Assembly: GCA_001464815.1 (NCBI GenBank)
Contig: LNDW01000018.1
Coordinates: 186,001-250,000, forward strand
DNA length: 64,000 nucleotides
Origin: Betaproteobacteria bacterium Ga0077527
Lineage (GTDB): Bacteria > Pseudomonadota > Gammaproteobacteria > Burkholderiales > SG8-41
Reading direction: 5' to 3'
Part shown: one piece after another, positions 8,251-17,350 of the stretch
Numbering within the stretch: the first letter of the stretch is position 1
How the letters are laid out: every line of letters starts with the position of its first letter
Made by a program: the position numbers and the translations under genes
The notes under the pieces: generated by a model
The model's input: only the letters and a program-made list of their open reading frames with translations
Told to the model about the DNA's origin: nothing
The model's database searches: none

Positions 8251-8763
8251 ATGAATGCTGAGCGAAATGCTGAAGATCTATCGCATGCCATTGGTGAATG
8301 TCTTATGGCGTGGTCTGAGGTTGAGTGGAACTTATGTCTTCTTTATTGTGAATGTGTATCCCCAAAGAAGGGAAAGTTTTTTAATCCAGATCCGCATGCT
8401 GCGATTTTTGATTCCGTGATTTCGATTGACGCCAGAATGGATATGGTTAGGGCGATAATCGATTGGAAAATCTCATCTAATGAGGCGCCTAAATTGAAGG
8501 TGGATAGTGCGGCTGCTTGGAAGATTCTCAGAGCAAAGATTCGGAAAAAATACAGTAAGAGGAATGAGGTTGCGCATTCGTCTGCGGTTCAGTATTCAGA
8601 TAAAGATGGCAGGCAAAAAGTTGAGCTTCAACCTTTTTCGACATATTCATCGTTCTCATCAAAATCTAATTTCTTAACCCTTGATGATTTGCGGGAGAGA
8701 AAAAGATCTTTCAGACTTTTGGCGATGGAAGTTTCGGCATTTCGTAATCAACTTTATCTGTAA
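8251..8763 (+). CDS. AT-rich hypothetical protein with a possible HEPN motif
   Basis: Unrecognised protein of 170 residues, predicted largely helical. Base composition is clearly lower in GC (around 43% by eye) than all neighbours, and its codon use is A/T-ending, which points to recent transfer. Residues 104-109 read RNEVAH, matching the R-x4-H motif (often RNxxxH) of HEPN ribonucleases found in toxins and defence proteins. No MNT nucleotidyltransferase partner is next to it. The start at 8251 lacks a clear ribosome-binding site. Together with higBA it forms an accessory island. The HEPN call is tentative; the motif is short and could be fortuitous. Confidence 0.7.
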   Translation: MNAERNAEDLSHAIGECLMAWSEVEWNLCLLYCECVSPKKGKFFNPDPHAAIFDSVISIDARMDMVRAIIDWKISSNEAPKLKVDSAAAWKILRAKIRKKYSKRNEVAHSSAVQYSDKDGRQKVELQPFSTYSSFSSKSNFLTLDDLRERKRSFRLLAMEVSAFRNQLYL

Positions 8764-8772
8764 GCGCGGTAG

Positions 8773-8804
8773 GGCGGATAAGCTGCATAGCAGCGCCATC
8801 CGCC
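8773..8804. repeat. Hairpin repeat, first of a pair
   Basis: Outer stem GGCGGAT/ATCCGCC (7 bp) enclosing an inner stem GCTGC/GCAGC. The same outer stem recurs at 8835-8866 with a different inner stem, suggesting a REP-like dispersed hairpin. It lies in the gap between the AT-rich gene and the end of czcA. Confidence 0.65.
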
Positions 8805-8834
8805 GTATGTGATCTTGTCGTTGCTAACCCATCC

Positions 8835-8866
8835 GGCGGATAACGGCGCTTTGCGCCTCATCCGCC
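8835..8866. repeat. Hairpin repeat, second of a pair
   Basis: Outer stem GGCGGAT/ATCCGCC identical to the hairpin at 8773-8804, with inner stem GGCGC/GCGCC and a TTT loop. It could also help stop czcA transcripts arriving on the minus strand, but there is no T-tract. Confidence 0.65.
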
Positions 8867-8911
8867 CAGCCTTGCATCACGCTTGATTTGGATAACGGTA
8901 TCTACAAAACC

Positions 8912-11900
8912 TCAATGTACGATCTGCGCTTCCGCGGATTCGTCCTTCCGCCCCTGATGGCCCTTGTGCCAGCGGCGTTCGAACATCACATACAGCGCGG
9001 GCAGCACGATCAGGGTCAGGATGGTGGCCGAGATCAGGCCGCCGATGACCACCACGGCCAGCGGTTTCTGGGTTTCGGAGCCGATGTCGTGTGACAGGGC
9101 CATCGGCATCAGGCCCATCATCGCCAAGAGGCCGGTCATCAGCACGGTGCGCAGGCGCACCAGTGAACCGGTGATGACTGCGTCCTCGGGCGAAGCGCCG
9201 GCGCTTTTCAGCTGGTTGAAGTAGGACACCATCACCACGCCGTTCAATACCGCCTGGCCGAACAGGGCGATGAAGCCGATCGCTGCCGACACCGACAGCG
9301 GGATGCCGATGATGAGCAGGGCGAGGATGCCGCCGATCAGCGCGAAGGGGATGTTGAGGATGATCAGCAGCGCGCTGCGGAAGGAGCCGAAGGCGTCGAA
9401 CAGCAGCAGGAAGATCAGCAGGATCGAGATCGGCACGATCACTGCCAGCCGCTTCATCGCGCGTTCCTGGTTCTCGAATTCACCCGACCATGACATTGAG
9501 TAGCCGGGTTCCAGTTTCACGCTTTTTTCAATGCGCTGCTTCATGTCGGCGACCACCGAACCCATGTCGCGGTTTTCGATGAACACGCCGATGGCGATCA
9601 CCCGGCCGCCATTCTCGCGGCTGATGTTCATGCTGCCGCCGATGGTGCGGAAGGTCGCCACCTGGGCAAGCGGGATGAAGGTGCCGCCGGGTGTGGTCAG
9701 CAGCAGGTCGCGCAACTGGGTCAGCGAGCGCTGCTCCGGCGGCACGCGCACCACCACGCCGTAGCGGCGCTCGCCCTCCCAGATGGTGGTGGCCTCGCGG
9801 CCGCCTAGCGCGGTTTCGATCACGTCCTGGATGTCGGCGATGTTGAGGCCGTAACGCGCGGCCTGGGCGCGGTCGATCTCGATCAGGTCCTGCGGCAGCT
9901 CGCCCTGGCGGTCGATCATCGCCCGCGCCACCCCGGGTACGTCGGCGATGGCGGCGAGCACCGATCCTGCCGTGCCGCGCAGCACCGCGAGGTCGTCACC
10001 AAAGACCTTGATCACGATCTGGCCGTCGATCTGCGAGATCGACTCGAGGATGTTGTCGCGGATCGGCTGCGAGAAGCTCGCCTGCACGCCGGGCAGCTTT
10101 TCGAGTGCCTCTTCCATCTCGCGCAGGATTTCTTTTTTGGTTATTTTCCGCTTCCATTCCGACTCTGGTTTGATGTCGATCAGGAACTCGGCCATGCTGA
10201 TCAGCTTGGGGTCGGTGCCGTCTTCAGGGCGGCCCGCCTTGTAGACAATGGTGTTGATCTCGGGGATGTGCGCGATCGACGCGCGGATCTGCGCCATCTG
10301 GTTGCGGGCTTCGCTCACCGACACGCTGGGGTGCAGGGGGATGTTGATCCACACCGAACCCTCGTTCAGCTCGGGCAGGAATTCGGTGCCCAGCCGCGGT
10401 ACCAGTGCAAGGCTCGCCAGCAGCACCAGCGACGCGGCGATCACCACCTTGCGGCTGTGTGCGAGCACCCAGCGCAGTGCCGGTTCGTAGAGGCGCTTGC
10501 AGTGATGGACCAGCCAGTTTTCCTTTTCCGGCAGGTTTTTGCGCAGCATCAGGCTGCACAGCAGCGGCACCAGCGTCAGCGAGAAGATCAGCGAGCACAC
10601 CAGCGCCGAGGTCACCGAATAGGCCATTGGCGCGAAGATGCGCCCCTCGTGGCGCTGCAGCGTGAAGATCGGGATGTGCGCGGCGATGATGATCAGCATC
10701 GAGAACAGCGTCGGCCGGCCGACCTCGACCACGGCGTCGATGATTTCCTGGATGCGTTCGCGCGGGCGCAGCGTGCCGTGGGCCTCGGAAAGCCGGCGGA
10801 ACACGTTTTCGACGACAATCACCGCGCCATCGACGATGATGCCGAAGTCCATCGCGCCCAGTGACAGCAGGTTGGCCGGCACCCCCAGCCAGGTCAGGCC
10901 GAGGAAGGTGCCGAGCAGCGACAACGGGATGATCAGTGCCACGATGATTGCCGCGCGCAGGTTGCCGAGGAACAGCAGCAGCACCAGCATCACCAGCATC
11001 GCGCCTTCGACGAGGTTGGTGAATACGGTTTTCAGCGTCTTGTCGAGCAGCCAGGTGCGGTCGTAGAACGGCACGACCTCAACACCTTTGGGCAGGCCTT
11101 TGGCATTGAGCTGGGCGACACGCTCCTTGACCGCGGCGAGCACCTCCCCGGGGTTCTCGCCGCGGCGCATCAGCACCACGCCGGAGACGATGTCGGGGTC
11201 GTCGTCCTGACCGATCACGCCCTGGCGTGGCACCGAGTCCACCGACAGCGCGGCGATGTGGCGCACCAGCACCGGGGAGCCATTGCGTTCGGTGACGACG
11301 ATGTCGAGGATTTCCTCGGCCGAACGCAGCAGGCCGATGCCGCGGATCAGAAACTGCTGCTGGCCCTGCTCGACATAGCCGCCGCCGGCGTTGGAGCTGC
11401 CGCGTTCCAGCGCCGAAAACAACTGCTGCAGGCTGATCTTGTAATACTTGAGTTTTGCGAGATCGGGATTGACCTCGTACTGCTTGATGAAGCCGCCGAA
11501 GCTGACGATATCCGCCACGCCGGGGATCAGTTTTAATTGCCGCGCCACGGTCCAGTCCTGGATCGAGCGCAGTTCGCGCGCATCGAGGTGCGCGGCCTTG
11601 ACGCGGTAACGGTAGATTTCGCCGACCGCCGTGGACAGCGGCGCAAGCTGCGGCTGCACGCCGGGCGGGAGCGAGGCCTCGCGCAGACGCTCGAGTACCT
11701 GCTGGCGCGCGAAGTAGGCGTTGGCCTTGTCGTCAAAGGTGAGAATGATGAAGGACAGGCCGAACTGGGTGTGCGAGAACATGCGGATCATGTTCGGCAT
11801 GCCGGCGAGCGCGACTTCAATCGGGAAGGTGACCTGCTTCTCGACTTCCTCGGCGGCGCGTCCCGGAACCAGCGTGATCACCTGCACCTGGGTGTCGGTG

Positions 11901-12025
11901 ACATCGGGCAGCGCTTCCACCGGCAGCGCCCTGAACGCGAAAATGCCGCCGCCGATGAACAGGATGGTGCCGAGGATGATGAACAGCGGCTGGTGCAGCG
12001 CGAAACTGACGATGCGTTTGATCAT
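8912..12025 (-). CDS. czcA: CzcA/CusA-type heavy-metal RND efflux pump
   Basis: Inner-membrane RND proton antiporter that pumps divalent metal ions to the outside, 1037 residues, as expected. It begins MIKRIVSFALHQPLFIILG (first transmembrane helix). The motif DFGIIVDGAVIVVENVFRRL near residues 388-407 is the TM4 signature of the heavy-metal branch and resembles the Zn/Co/Cd (CzcA) pattern more than the Cu/Ag one. The TM10-12 block (SFRSALLIILNIPFALIGG) is near the C-terminus. It follows czcB by six bases in a C-B-A operon. No two-component regulator or metal sensor is adjacent. Exact metal specificity remains inferred. Confidence 0.93.
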   Translation of the reverse strand: MIKRIVSFALHQPLFIILGTILFIGGGIFAFRALPVEALPDVTDTQVQVITLVPGRAAEEVEKQVTFPIEVALAGMPNMIRMFSHTQFGLSFIILTFDDKANAYFARQQVLERLREASLPPGVQPQLAPLSTAVGEIYRYRVKAAHLDARELRSIQDWTVARQLKLIPGVADIVSFGGFIKQYEVNPDLAKLKYYKISLQQLFSALERGSSNAGGGYVEQGQQQFLIRGIGLLRSAEEILDIVVTERNGSPVLVRHIAALSVDSVPRQGVIGQDDDPDIVSGVVLMRRGENPGEVLAAVKERVAQLNAKGLPKGVEVVPFYDRTWLLDKTLKTVFTNLVEGAMLVMLVLLLFLGNLRAAIIVALIIPLSLLGTFLGLTWLGVPANLLSLGAMDFGIIVDGAVIVVENVFRRLSEAHGTLRPRERIQEIIDAVVEVGRPTLFSMLIIIAAHIPIFTLQRHEGRIFAPMAYSVTSALVCSLIFSLTLVPLLCSLMLRKNLPEKENWLVHHCKRLYEPALRWVLAHSRKVVIAASLVLLASLALVPRLGTEFLPELNEGSVWINIPLHPSVSVSEARNQMAQIRASIAHIPEINTIVYKAGRPEDGTDPKLISMAEFLIDIKPESEWKRKITKKEILREMEEALEKLPGVQASFSQPIRDNILESISQIDGQIVIKVFGDDLAVLRGTAGSVLAAIADVPGVARAMIDRQGELPQDLIEIDRAQAARYGLNIADIQDVIETALGGREATTIWEGERRYGVVVRVPPEQRSLTQLRDLLLTTPGGTFIPLAQVATFRTIGGSMNISRENGGRVIAIGVFIENRDMGSVVADMKQRIEKSVKLEPGYSMSWSGEFENQERAMKRLAVIVPISILLIFLLLFDAFGSFRSALLIILNIPFALIGGILALLIIGIPLSVSAAIGFIALFGQAVLNGVVMVSYFNQLKSAGASPEDAVITGSLVRLRTVLMTGLLAMMGLMPMALSHDIGSETQKPLAVVVIGGLISATILTLIVLPALYVMFERRWHKGHQGRKDESAEAQIVH

Positions 12026-12031
12026 CTTGGC

Positions 12032-13168
12032 TTACTTTTGGACGCGCCGCGGCGTCATCACCTGCTGCAGCATCAGCGAGCCCTCGACCACCACGTTTTC
12101 GCGCTCCTGCAGGCCGGAGAGAATCTCGACCTGGGTGCCGCGCACGTCGCCGATCTTCACCTCGCGCCGTTCATAGCGGCCCTGGCCGAGATCGATGAAC
12201 AGGTAGTGGTGTTCGGCCTGGAAATACACCGCGCGGGTCGGCACCAGCAGTTCCTGGTCGCCGTCGGAGGTGATTTCGGAAGTGACAAACATCTCGCCTT
12301 TCAGCCTGCGACTGGGATTGTCGATACGGGTGCGGATTTTCAGGGTGCGGGTGGCCGGGTCGAGGAAATCGGCGATGGCTTCGATGCGCGCGAGGTAGCG
12401 CTCGTCGCGGTAGGCCGGAGTGCTGACCTGGACGCGCTTGCCGATGCGCAGCATGGCGAGGTCGCGCTCGGAGGCGTCGAACACCGCCCACAAGGTGGCG
12501 GGATTGGTGACCACGAACAGCGGCGGCGCGTTGGCGGTCATCTGGTCCGGGCGCAGCTCCTGGCCCGGGTTGATGTTGCGCTCGACCACGGTTCCGGCAA
12601 TCGGGCTCACCAGCGTGTAGGTCTGGTCGATGTCTGCGCGGCCGTTGCCGTAGAGCTTGAGCCGGGCGCGGCTGCGGTCGTATTCGGCCTTGCTGCGAGC
12701 GGCCTCGGCCTCGGCGGCCTGCAGGTCCTTTTTGGCGGCGACGCCGTGCTGCTCGAGCTCGCGCATCCGGCTGAGGTTTTTCTCGGCCAGGGCATGGTCG
12801 CTTTCGGCGCGCCGCGCATCGGCCTGTGCCTGGCCGAAATCCGGCGAGGCGATCACCGCCAGCGGCTGGCTTTTGGCGACGGTTTCACCCGGCTGCACCA
12901 GGATGCGCTCGACGCGCCCGGCGAAGGGTGTGAACACGCGTACCGTGCTGTCCTCGTTCCAGGTCAGGCGGCCGTTGAGGCGGATCGAAGGTACCGGTTG
13001 CATCTCGATGCTTTGCGCGCGCAGGCTTTCAAGCTGGCTGCTGCCGGCGGGGAAGGTGATGAAGTTCTTGTCCACCACCGGGTCTGCGGGTGTTGCAACA
13101 GCCGTGGGTTCACTGCAGCCGGCGGCAAGCAGTGCAAGGATGGGGATCAGCAGCGGAGTTTTGTTCAT
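12032..13168 (-). CDS. czcB: CzcB-type periplasmic adaptor (membrane fusion) lipoprotein
   Basis: Membrane-fusion protein linking the CzcA pump to the outer-membrane channel; 378 residues. The N-terminus MNKTPLLIPILALLAAGC carries a lipobox (LAAGC), so it is probably a lipoprotein anchored in the inner membrane. A lipoyl/barrel-sandwich half (GRVERILVQPGETVAKSQPL), a coiled-coil hairpin rich in Ala/Glu/Arg (about residues 125-175), the second lipoyl half (LVSPIAGTVVERNINPGQEL) and a beta-barrel domain follow in the usual order. It lies between czcC and czcA on the minus strand. Confidence 0.92.
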   Translation of the reverse strand: MNKTPLLIPILALLAAGCSEPTAVATPADPVVDKNFITFPAGSSQLESLRAQSIEMQPVPSIRLNGRLTWNEDSTVRVFTPFAGRVERILVQPGETVAKSQPLAVIASPDFGQAQADARRAESDHALAEKNLSRMRELEQHGVAAKKDLQAAEAEAARSKAEYDRSRARLKLYGNGRADIDQTYTLVSPIAGTVVERNINPGQELRPDQMTANAPPLFVVTNPATLWAVFDASERDLAMLRIGKRVQVSTPAYRDERYLARIEAIADFLDPATRTLKIRTRIDNPSRRLKGEMFVTSEITSDGDQELLVPTRAVYFQAEHHYLFIDLGQGRYERREVKIGDVRGTQVEILSGLQERENVVVEGSLMLQQVMTPRRVQK

Positions 13169-13207
13169 GGCTTGCGGCGTGGGCGGATCGGATTCAATCG
13201 GTCGGGT

Positions 13208-14485
13208 TCAATCGGCGATACGGATGGCGCTGCGCCAGGCGGCGAGGGCACGGGCATGGTCGGCGGCTGCGGTGGCGGCTTCGATACGCGCCGCATGGTG
13301 CTGGCGCTGGGCATCGAGCAGGTCCATCACGCCGATGGCGCCGCGGCTGTAGGCGAATTCGGCGCCGGCGGCGGCTTTGGCCGAGGCGGGCAGCAGTTGC
13401 TGCCCGGCGCGGCGCGCGCGCTCAACCGCGCCATCGAGCTCGGATTCGGCACGGCGGATTTCCGCCAGCGCCAGGGCGCGCACCCGTTCGACCTGTTCCT
13501 GCGCGGCCTGCAATTCGACTTCGGCGCGGCGGATCTCGCCGGCGTACTGGTAACGGGTGAACAGCGGGATCGACACCGCGAAGCCGTAGCTGTTGTTGGC
13601 GGTGTCGCCGGGAAAGCGCTCGTACTGCACGCCGGCAGTGACGTCGCGGGTGCGCAGCGCGCGGGCGAGGTCGCGGGTCTTTTCAGCGGCACTGGCGCGG
13701 GCCTGGGCGGCACGCACATCGGCACGGTTGGTGATCAGGATTTCGGTTGCGGTTTTGAAGTCACGGTCTGCAATTTCCGGCCAGGGATCTGTTGCGCCCA
13801 GCGTGGCAGCCTGGGTTTCGAGGCCGATCAGGTAGGCCAGGCCAAGCTGGGCGCGTTCACGCTCGCTGCGCGCCTGGCGTGCCTCGTTGCGCACGCGCAA
13901 CGCCTCAACGCGGATGCGCGTGAGTTCGGTTTCGGCGATGTCGCCGGCACGGTGGCGGCGCTCGGCGGCGGCCACCGATTTTTCGAGCAGAGCCGCGCCG
14001 GATTCGGCGATCTGCAGCCGTTCCTGGGCCAGTGCGAGGTCGAAGTAGGCGGCGTGCAACTGGTAGCGCAACTGGCGGCCGGCATCGGCCTCGTCGCTGC
14101 GCGCGGCGGCGGCGCTGAATTCGGCGGCGCCGGTGCGCAGTTCGCGCTTGTTGCCGCGTTCGATCAATTGCGAAAGGCCGATCACGGTATCGACACGTTT
14201 GTCGGAAAGCCGGCCGGGGCCGACACCGATGGCCGGACTGATGCGCGATGTCGCGATGGCGAGGCTGGGGTTGGGCGGAGCGGCGGCGCTGAGCACATCG
14301 GCCTCGGCGCTTTCAGTCAGGCGGCGGGCATTGAGCAGTTCGCGGTTGCGCTCGACAAACAGCGCTTCGGCCTGTTTCAGGCTCATTGCTTCCGCCGACG
14401 CTGCTGACGGTATCACACAGGCTGCTGCGAGCAGCAGCGGCAGCAGGCGGTAATGACGGAACTTTCTGGAGTAATTGTTATTCAT
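13208..14485 (-). CDS. czcC: CzcC-type outer-membrane efflux channel (TolC family)
   Basis: Outer-membrane factor of the metal efflux system, 425 residues. It has a signal peptide (hydrophobic LLPLLLAAACVIPSAASA, cleavage after ASA) and two alternating helical repeats rich in Ala/Glu/Arg typical of TolC-family proteins. The first gene of the czcCBA operon; the czcB start is 40 bases downstream of its stop. Its N-terminal codons, ATGAATAACAATTACTCC, partly match the AT-rich dispersed repeat. The gene is divergent from srkA. Confidence 0.9.
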   Translation of the reverse strand: MNNNYSRKFRHYRLLPLLLAAACVIPSAASAEAMSLKQAEALFVERNRELLNARRLTESAEADVLSAAAPPNPSLAIATSRISPAIGVGPGRLSDKRVDTVIGLSQLIERGNKRELRTGAAEFSAAAARSDEADAGRQLRYQLHAAYFDLALAQERLQIAESGAALLEKSVAAAERRHRAGDIAETELTRIRVEALRVRNEARQARSERERAQLGLAYLIGLETQAATLGATDPWPEIADRDFKTATEILITNRADVRAAQARASAAEKTRDLARALRTRDVTAGVQYERFPGDTANNSYGFAVSIPLFTRYQYAGEIRRAEVELQAAQEQVERVRALALAEIRRAESELDGAVERARRAGQQLLPASAKAAAGAEFAYSRGAIGVMDLLDAQRQHHAARIEAATAAADHARALAAWRSAIRIAD

Positions 14486-14615
14486 TTGTACTAGGTGCCC
14501 CGTGATGATTCAAGGCGCCGGTAGAATAGCGACGGGCGCAATGCAAATCCATGAATATAGTTTTGATGAATTCACGCAAATTTCACGATGACAGCGCTAT
14601 AAGATCGGTGGCGGA

Positions 14616-15611
14616 ATGACCGTCTATCAGGCGCTCACGCCCGAGCTGATTCTTGATGCCGTTGAGTCGGCCAGTGGCCTGCGCTGTGATGGCCGGCTGC
14701 AGGCACTGAACAGTTACGAGAATCGCGTCTACCAGCTGTGGCTGGAGGGTGGTGATTCAGGTGCCGCAAGGCCGGTCGTTGCCAAGTTCTACCGGCCGCA
14801 GCGCTGGAGCAGCGCAGCGATCCAGGAAGAGCAGGATTTCGCCACCGAGCTCGCCGCCCGCGAGCTGCCGGTGGTGGCGCCGTTGGCCTTCAACGGCCGC
14901 ACACTGCACCGACATGGCGGTTTCCAGTTCGCGCTGACACCGCGCCGCGGCGGACGAACGCCTGAGCTGGATGATCCGCAGACGCTGCAGTGGATGGGGC
15001 GCTTCATTGCGCGCATTCATGCGGTCGGGCAGGTCAAAGGCTTCGCGCACCGTCCGACACTGGATATCGAATCCTTTGCCTATGAACCGGTGCAGTTTGT
15101 GCTCGACGGCGATTTTTTGCCGGACGACCTTTATGACACTTATGCCAGCGTCGCCGAGGATGTGGTGGAGCGCGTCGAGCGGCGCTGGTCTGACGCCGGC
15201 GCGCTGCGCCAGATCCGGCTGCACGGCGACTGCCACGGCGGCAATGTGTTGTGGACCGACGATGGCCCGCATTTTGTCGATCTTGACGATGCCCGCATGG
15301 GACCGGCGGTGCAGGATCTGTGGATGTGCCTGTCGGGCGACCGCAAGTCGCAGCAGGCTCAGCTGCTGCGCCTGCTTGAGGGTTATTGCGAATTCCGCGA
15401 GTTCGATGCCGGCGAGCTGATGCTGATTGAGGCGCTGCGCACGCTGCGCATCGTGCATTACGCCGGCTGGCTGGCGCGGCGCTGGGATGATCCGGCCTTT
15501 CCGGCGAACTTTCCCTTTTTCAACACCCAGCACTACTGGCAGGACCACATCCTTGCGCTGCGTGAACAAGCCGCAGCGCTCGAAGAGCCGCCCTTGCAAT
15601 GGCGGGGTTGA
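14616..15611 (+). CDS. srkA: Stress response kinase A (YihE/RdoA-like)
   Basis: Aminoglycoside-phosphotransferase-fold Ser/Thr kinase of the SrkA (YihE) family, implicated in envelope and oxidative stress survival. Its 331 residues match the family. Visible motifs are the opening ALTPELILDAVESASGLRCD, the family block LNSYENRVYQL (about residues 31-41), the catalytic loop LHGDCHGGNVLW (about 202-213) and the metal-binding FVDLDD (about 220-225). The start at 14616 has GGTGGCGGA upstream. It overlaps the next gene by 13 bases, so translation is probably coupled. Confidence 0.93.
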   Translation: MTVYQALTPELILDAVESASGLRCDGRLQALNSYENRVYQLWLEGGDSGAARPVVAKFYRPQRWSSAAIQEEQDFATELAARELPVVAPLAFNGRTLHRHGGFQFALTPRRGGRTPELDDPQTLQWMGRFIARIHAVGQVKGFAHRPTLDIESFAYEPVQFVLDGDFLPDDLYDTYASVAEDVVERVERRWSDAGALRQIRLHGDCHGGNVLWTDDGPHFVDLDDARMGPAVQDLWMCLSGDRKSQQAQLLRLLEGYCEFREFDAGELMLIEALRTLRIVHYAGWLARRWDDPAFPANFPFFNTQHYWQDHILALREQAAALEEPPLQWRG

Positions 15612-16501
15612 GTTCACGGGATTTGCTGCCCGCCGCGCTGAAATCCCTGGCGCGGATGGCCGCGTTATTGTCCCTCGCATGGCTCGCGGCAACAGGCTGG
15701 ATGTGGTGGACCCAGGACAGTCTGGTCTATCACCCGCGTACCTACACCACACCGCCATCGACGCCGGGGCGGCTGGGCCTGGCTTTCGAGGATGTGCGGC
15801 TTAAAACCGCGGATGGCGAAACACTCGCGGCATGGTGGGTCCCGGCGCGTGATGCTGTTCATGGCAAAACCCGCGCAGTGCTGATACTGCACGGCAATGC
15901 AGGCAACATCAGTCATCGCCTCGATTACCTGCAACCCTTGCAGCGCATGGGTTATTCGGTGCTGCTGCCCGACTACCGCGGTTTCGGCGCGAGCAGCGGT
16001 CAGCCGAATGAACGCGGCACTTATGCCGATGCCGACGCGGCCTGGGCCTGGCTGATTGCGCGCGGCTACACGCCGCAGCAGGTGGTGGTGCTCGGCGAAT
16101 CATTGGGTGGCGCGGTGGCGGCTGAGCTTGCAGCGCGGGTGCAGCCGCAGGCGCTGATCCTCGCCTCGACCTTCACGTCAATGATCGAACTGGGTGCGGA
16201 ACTGTATCCCTGGCTGCCGGTGCGCTGGGTGAGCCGTTACCGTTACGACACTCTGACCGGTGTGCGTGCCTATCGCGGGCCGGTGCTGGTGGCGCACAGC
16301 CCCGCGGACCGGCTGGTGCCGTATACACATGGCGAGCGCCTGCATGCCGCAGTGCAGGGGCCGCGTGAACTGCTGCAACTGGCGGGGGATCACAACGACG
16401 CCTTCCTGTTTGCGCGTCCGCAATGGACCACAGCGGTCGCGGATTTTCTGGGGCGGGTGGCTGCGGCAGAGGAACAGAAGATTGGGATTCATCGTAACTA
16501 A
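15599..16501 (+). CDS. Membrane-anchored alpha/beta hydrolase
   Basis: Serine hydrolase of the alpha/beta fold, 300 residues, related to the BEM46/YfhR type. One N-terminal transmembrane segment (LARMAALLSLAWLAATGWMW, about residues 17-36) should anchor it. The oxyanion motif LHGNAGN is near residue 98; the nucleophile elbow GESLGG places the catalytic Ser near 167; HSPADRLVP gives the Asp (about 238) and GDHND the His (about 265). All three catalytic residues are present. The substrate is unknown. Its stop codon lies within AT-rich repeat copy B. Confidence 0.88.
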   Translation: MAGLSSRDLLPAALKSLARMAALLSLAWLAATGWMWWTQDSLVYHPRTYTTPPSTPGRLGLAFEDVRLKTADGETLAAWWVPARDAVHGKTRAVLILHGNAGNISHRLDYLQPLQRMGYSVLLPDYRGFGASSGQPNERGTYADADAAWAWLIARGYTPQQVVVLGESLGGAVAAELAARVQPQALILASTFTSMIELGAELYPWLPVRWVSRYRYDTLTGVRAYRGPVLVAHSPADRLVPYTHGERLHAAVQGPRELLQLAGDHNDAFLFARPQWTTAVADFLGRVAAAEEQKIGIHRN

Positions 16502-16524
16502 TTGTTTTAATTGGTAATTTATTC
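16495..16524 (-). repeat. AT-rich dispersed repeat, copy B
   Basis: Minus-strand copy reading AAATTACCAATTAAAACA then ATTAGTTA. It fills the whole gap between the hydrolase and the patatin gene: it contains the TAA stop at 16499-16501 and runs directly up to the ATG at 16525. Confidence 0.75.
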
Positions 16525-17328
16525 ATGAAATCCACGCTCAACATCGGTATTGCGTTCGGCGCCGGTTCGGCCCGCGGCTGGGCCCATATCGGCGTGTTGC
16601 GCGCACTGGTGAAGGCGGGCATCCGTCCGCGCATCGTCTGCGGTACTTCGATCGGCGCGCTGGTTGGCGCGGTCTATGCCAACGACAGCCTCGATGCGCT
16701 GGAAGACTGGGTGCTCGGCCTGACCTGGCGCCGGGTGCTCGGTTTTTTCGATTTCAGTTTCAACGGCGGCATGTTGAAGGGGGCGAAACTGATCGCCCAT
16801 CTCGAAGGCCACCTGCTCGACCGGCCGATCGAGGAACTTGCGCTGCCGTTTGCTGCGGTGGCCACCGACTTGCGCAGCGGCCGTGAAGTCTGGCTGCGCG
16901 AGGGGCGCGCGGCCGATGCAGTGCGTGCCTCGATCGCGCTGCCCGGGCTGTTCACGCCGGTCGAGCGCGAAGGACGCCTGCTGGTCGATGGTGCGCTGGT
17001 CAATCCGGTGCCGGTGTCGTTGTGCCGCGCGATGGGCGCCGATTTCGTGATCGGCGTTGACCTCGGGTCCAATGCGGCCGGACGCCATGTCCGGGACGCT
17101 GGACAAAGGCGCGATCCGGGCATGATCGAGGTGCTCGCCGAGAGCATCAACATCATGCAGGTGCGGATCACGCGCAGCCGGCTTGCCGGCGAGCCGGCTG
17201 ATGCGCTGGTGATGCCGCAACTCGGATCGCTGGGTTCGCTTGACTACCACCGCGCCGCGGAATCGATCGAGGAGGGGCGTGCTGCGGCCGAGCTGGTGCT
17301 GCCGCAGATCCGCAGGCTGCTCGGCTGA
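16525..17328 (+). CDS. rssA: Patatin-like phospholipase, RssA family
   Basis: Patatin-like lipid acyl hydrolase with a Ser-Asp dyad, 267 residues. The oxyanion loop GAGSARGWAHIGVL (about residues 13-26), the elbow GTSIGA (Ser near 42) and DGALVNPVP (Asp near 155) are all present. The start at 16525 has no Shine-Dalgarno sequence; repeat copy B directly precedes it. The physiological lipid is unknown. It converges with the receiver-domain gene at 17351. Confidence 0.9.
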   Translation: MKSTLNIGIAFGAGSARGWAHIGVLRALVKAGIRPRIVCGTSIGALVGAVYANDSLDALEDWVLGLTWRRVLGFFDFSFNGGMLKGAKLIAHLEGHLLDRPIEELALPFAAVATDLRSGREVWLREGRAADAVRASIALPGLFTPVEREGRLLVDGALVNPVPVSLCRAMGADFVIGVDLGSNAAGRHVRDAGQRRDPGMIEVLAESINIMQVRITRSRLAGEPADALVMPQLGSLGSLDYHRAAESIEEGRAAAELVLPQIRRLLG

Positions 17329-17350
17329 AACGGATTGTGCAATGGTGGCC

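Noticed and set aside
11537..14407. Long plus-strand open frame of about 950 codons opposite czcC and czcB
   Set aside because: It is an antisense shadow caused by the high GC content; its composition (Ala/Gly/Arg/His-rich) has no protein-like features, and the opposite strand encodes clear CzcBC.
14471..14489. Repeat-like sequence at the czcC start codon
   Set aside because: AATAACAATTACT matches part of the core, but it could arise from Asn codons (MNNNY). It is mentioned as a candidate only and not annotated as a copy.
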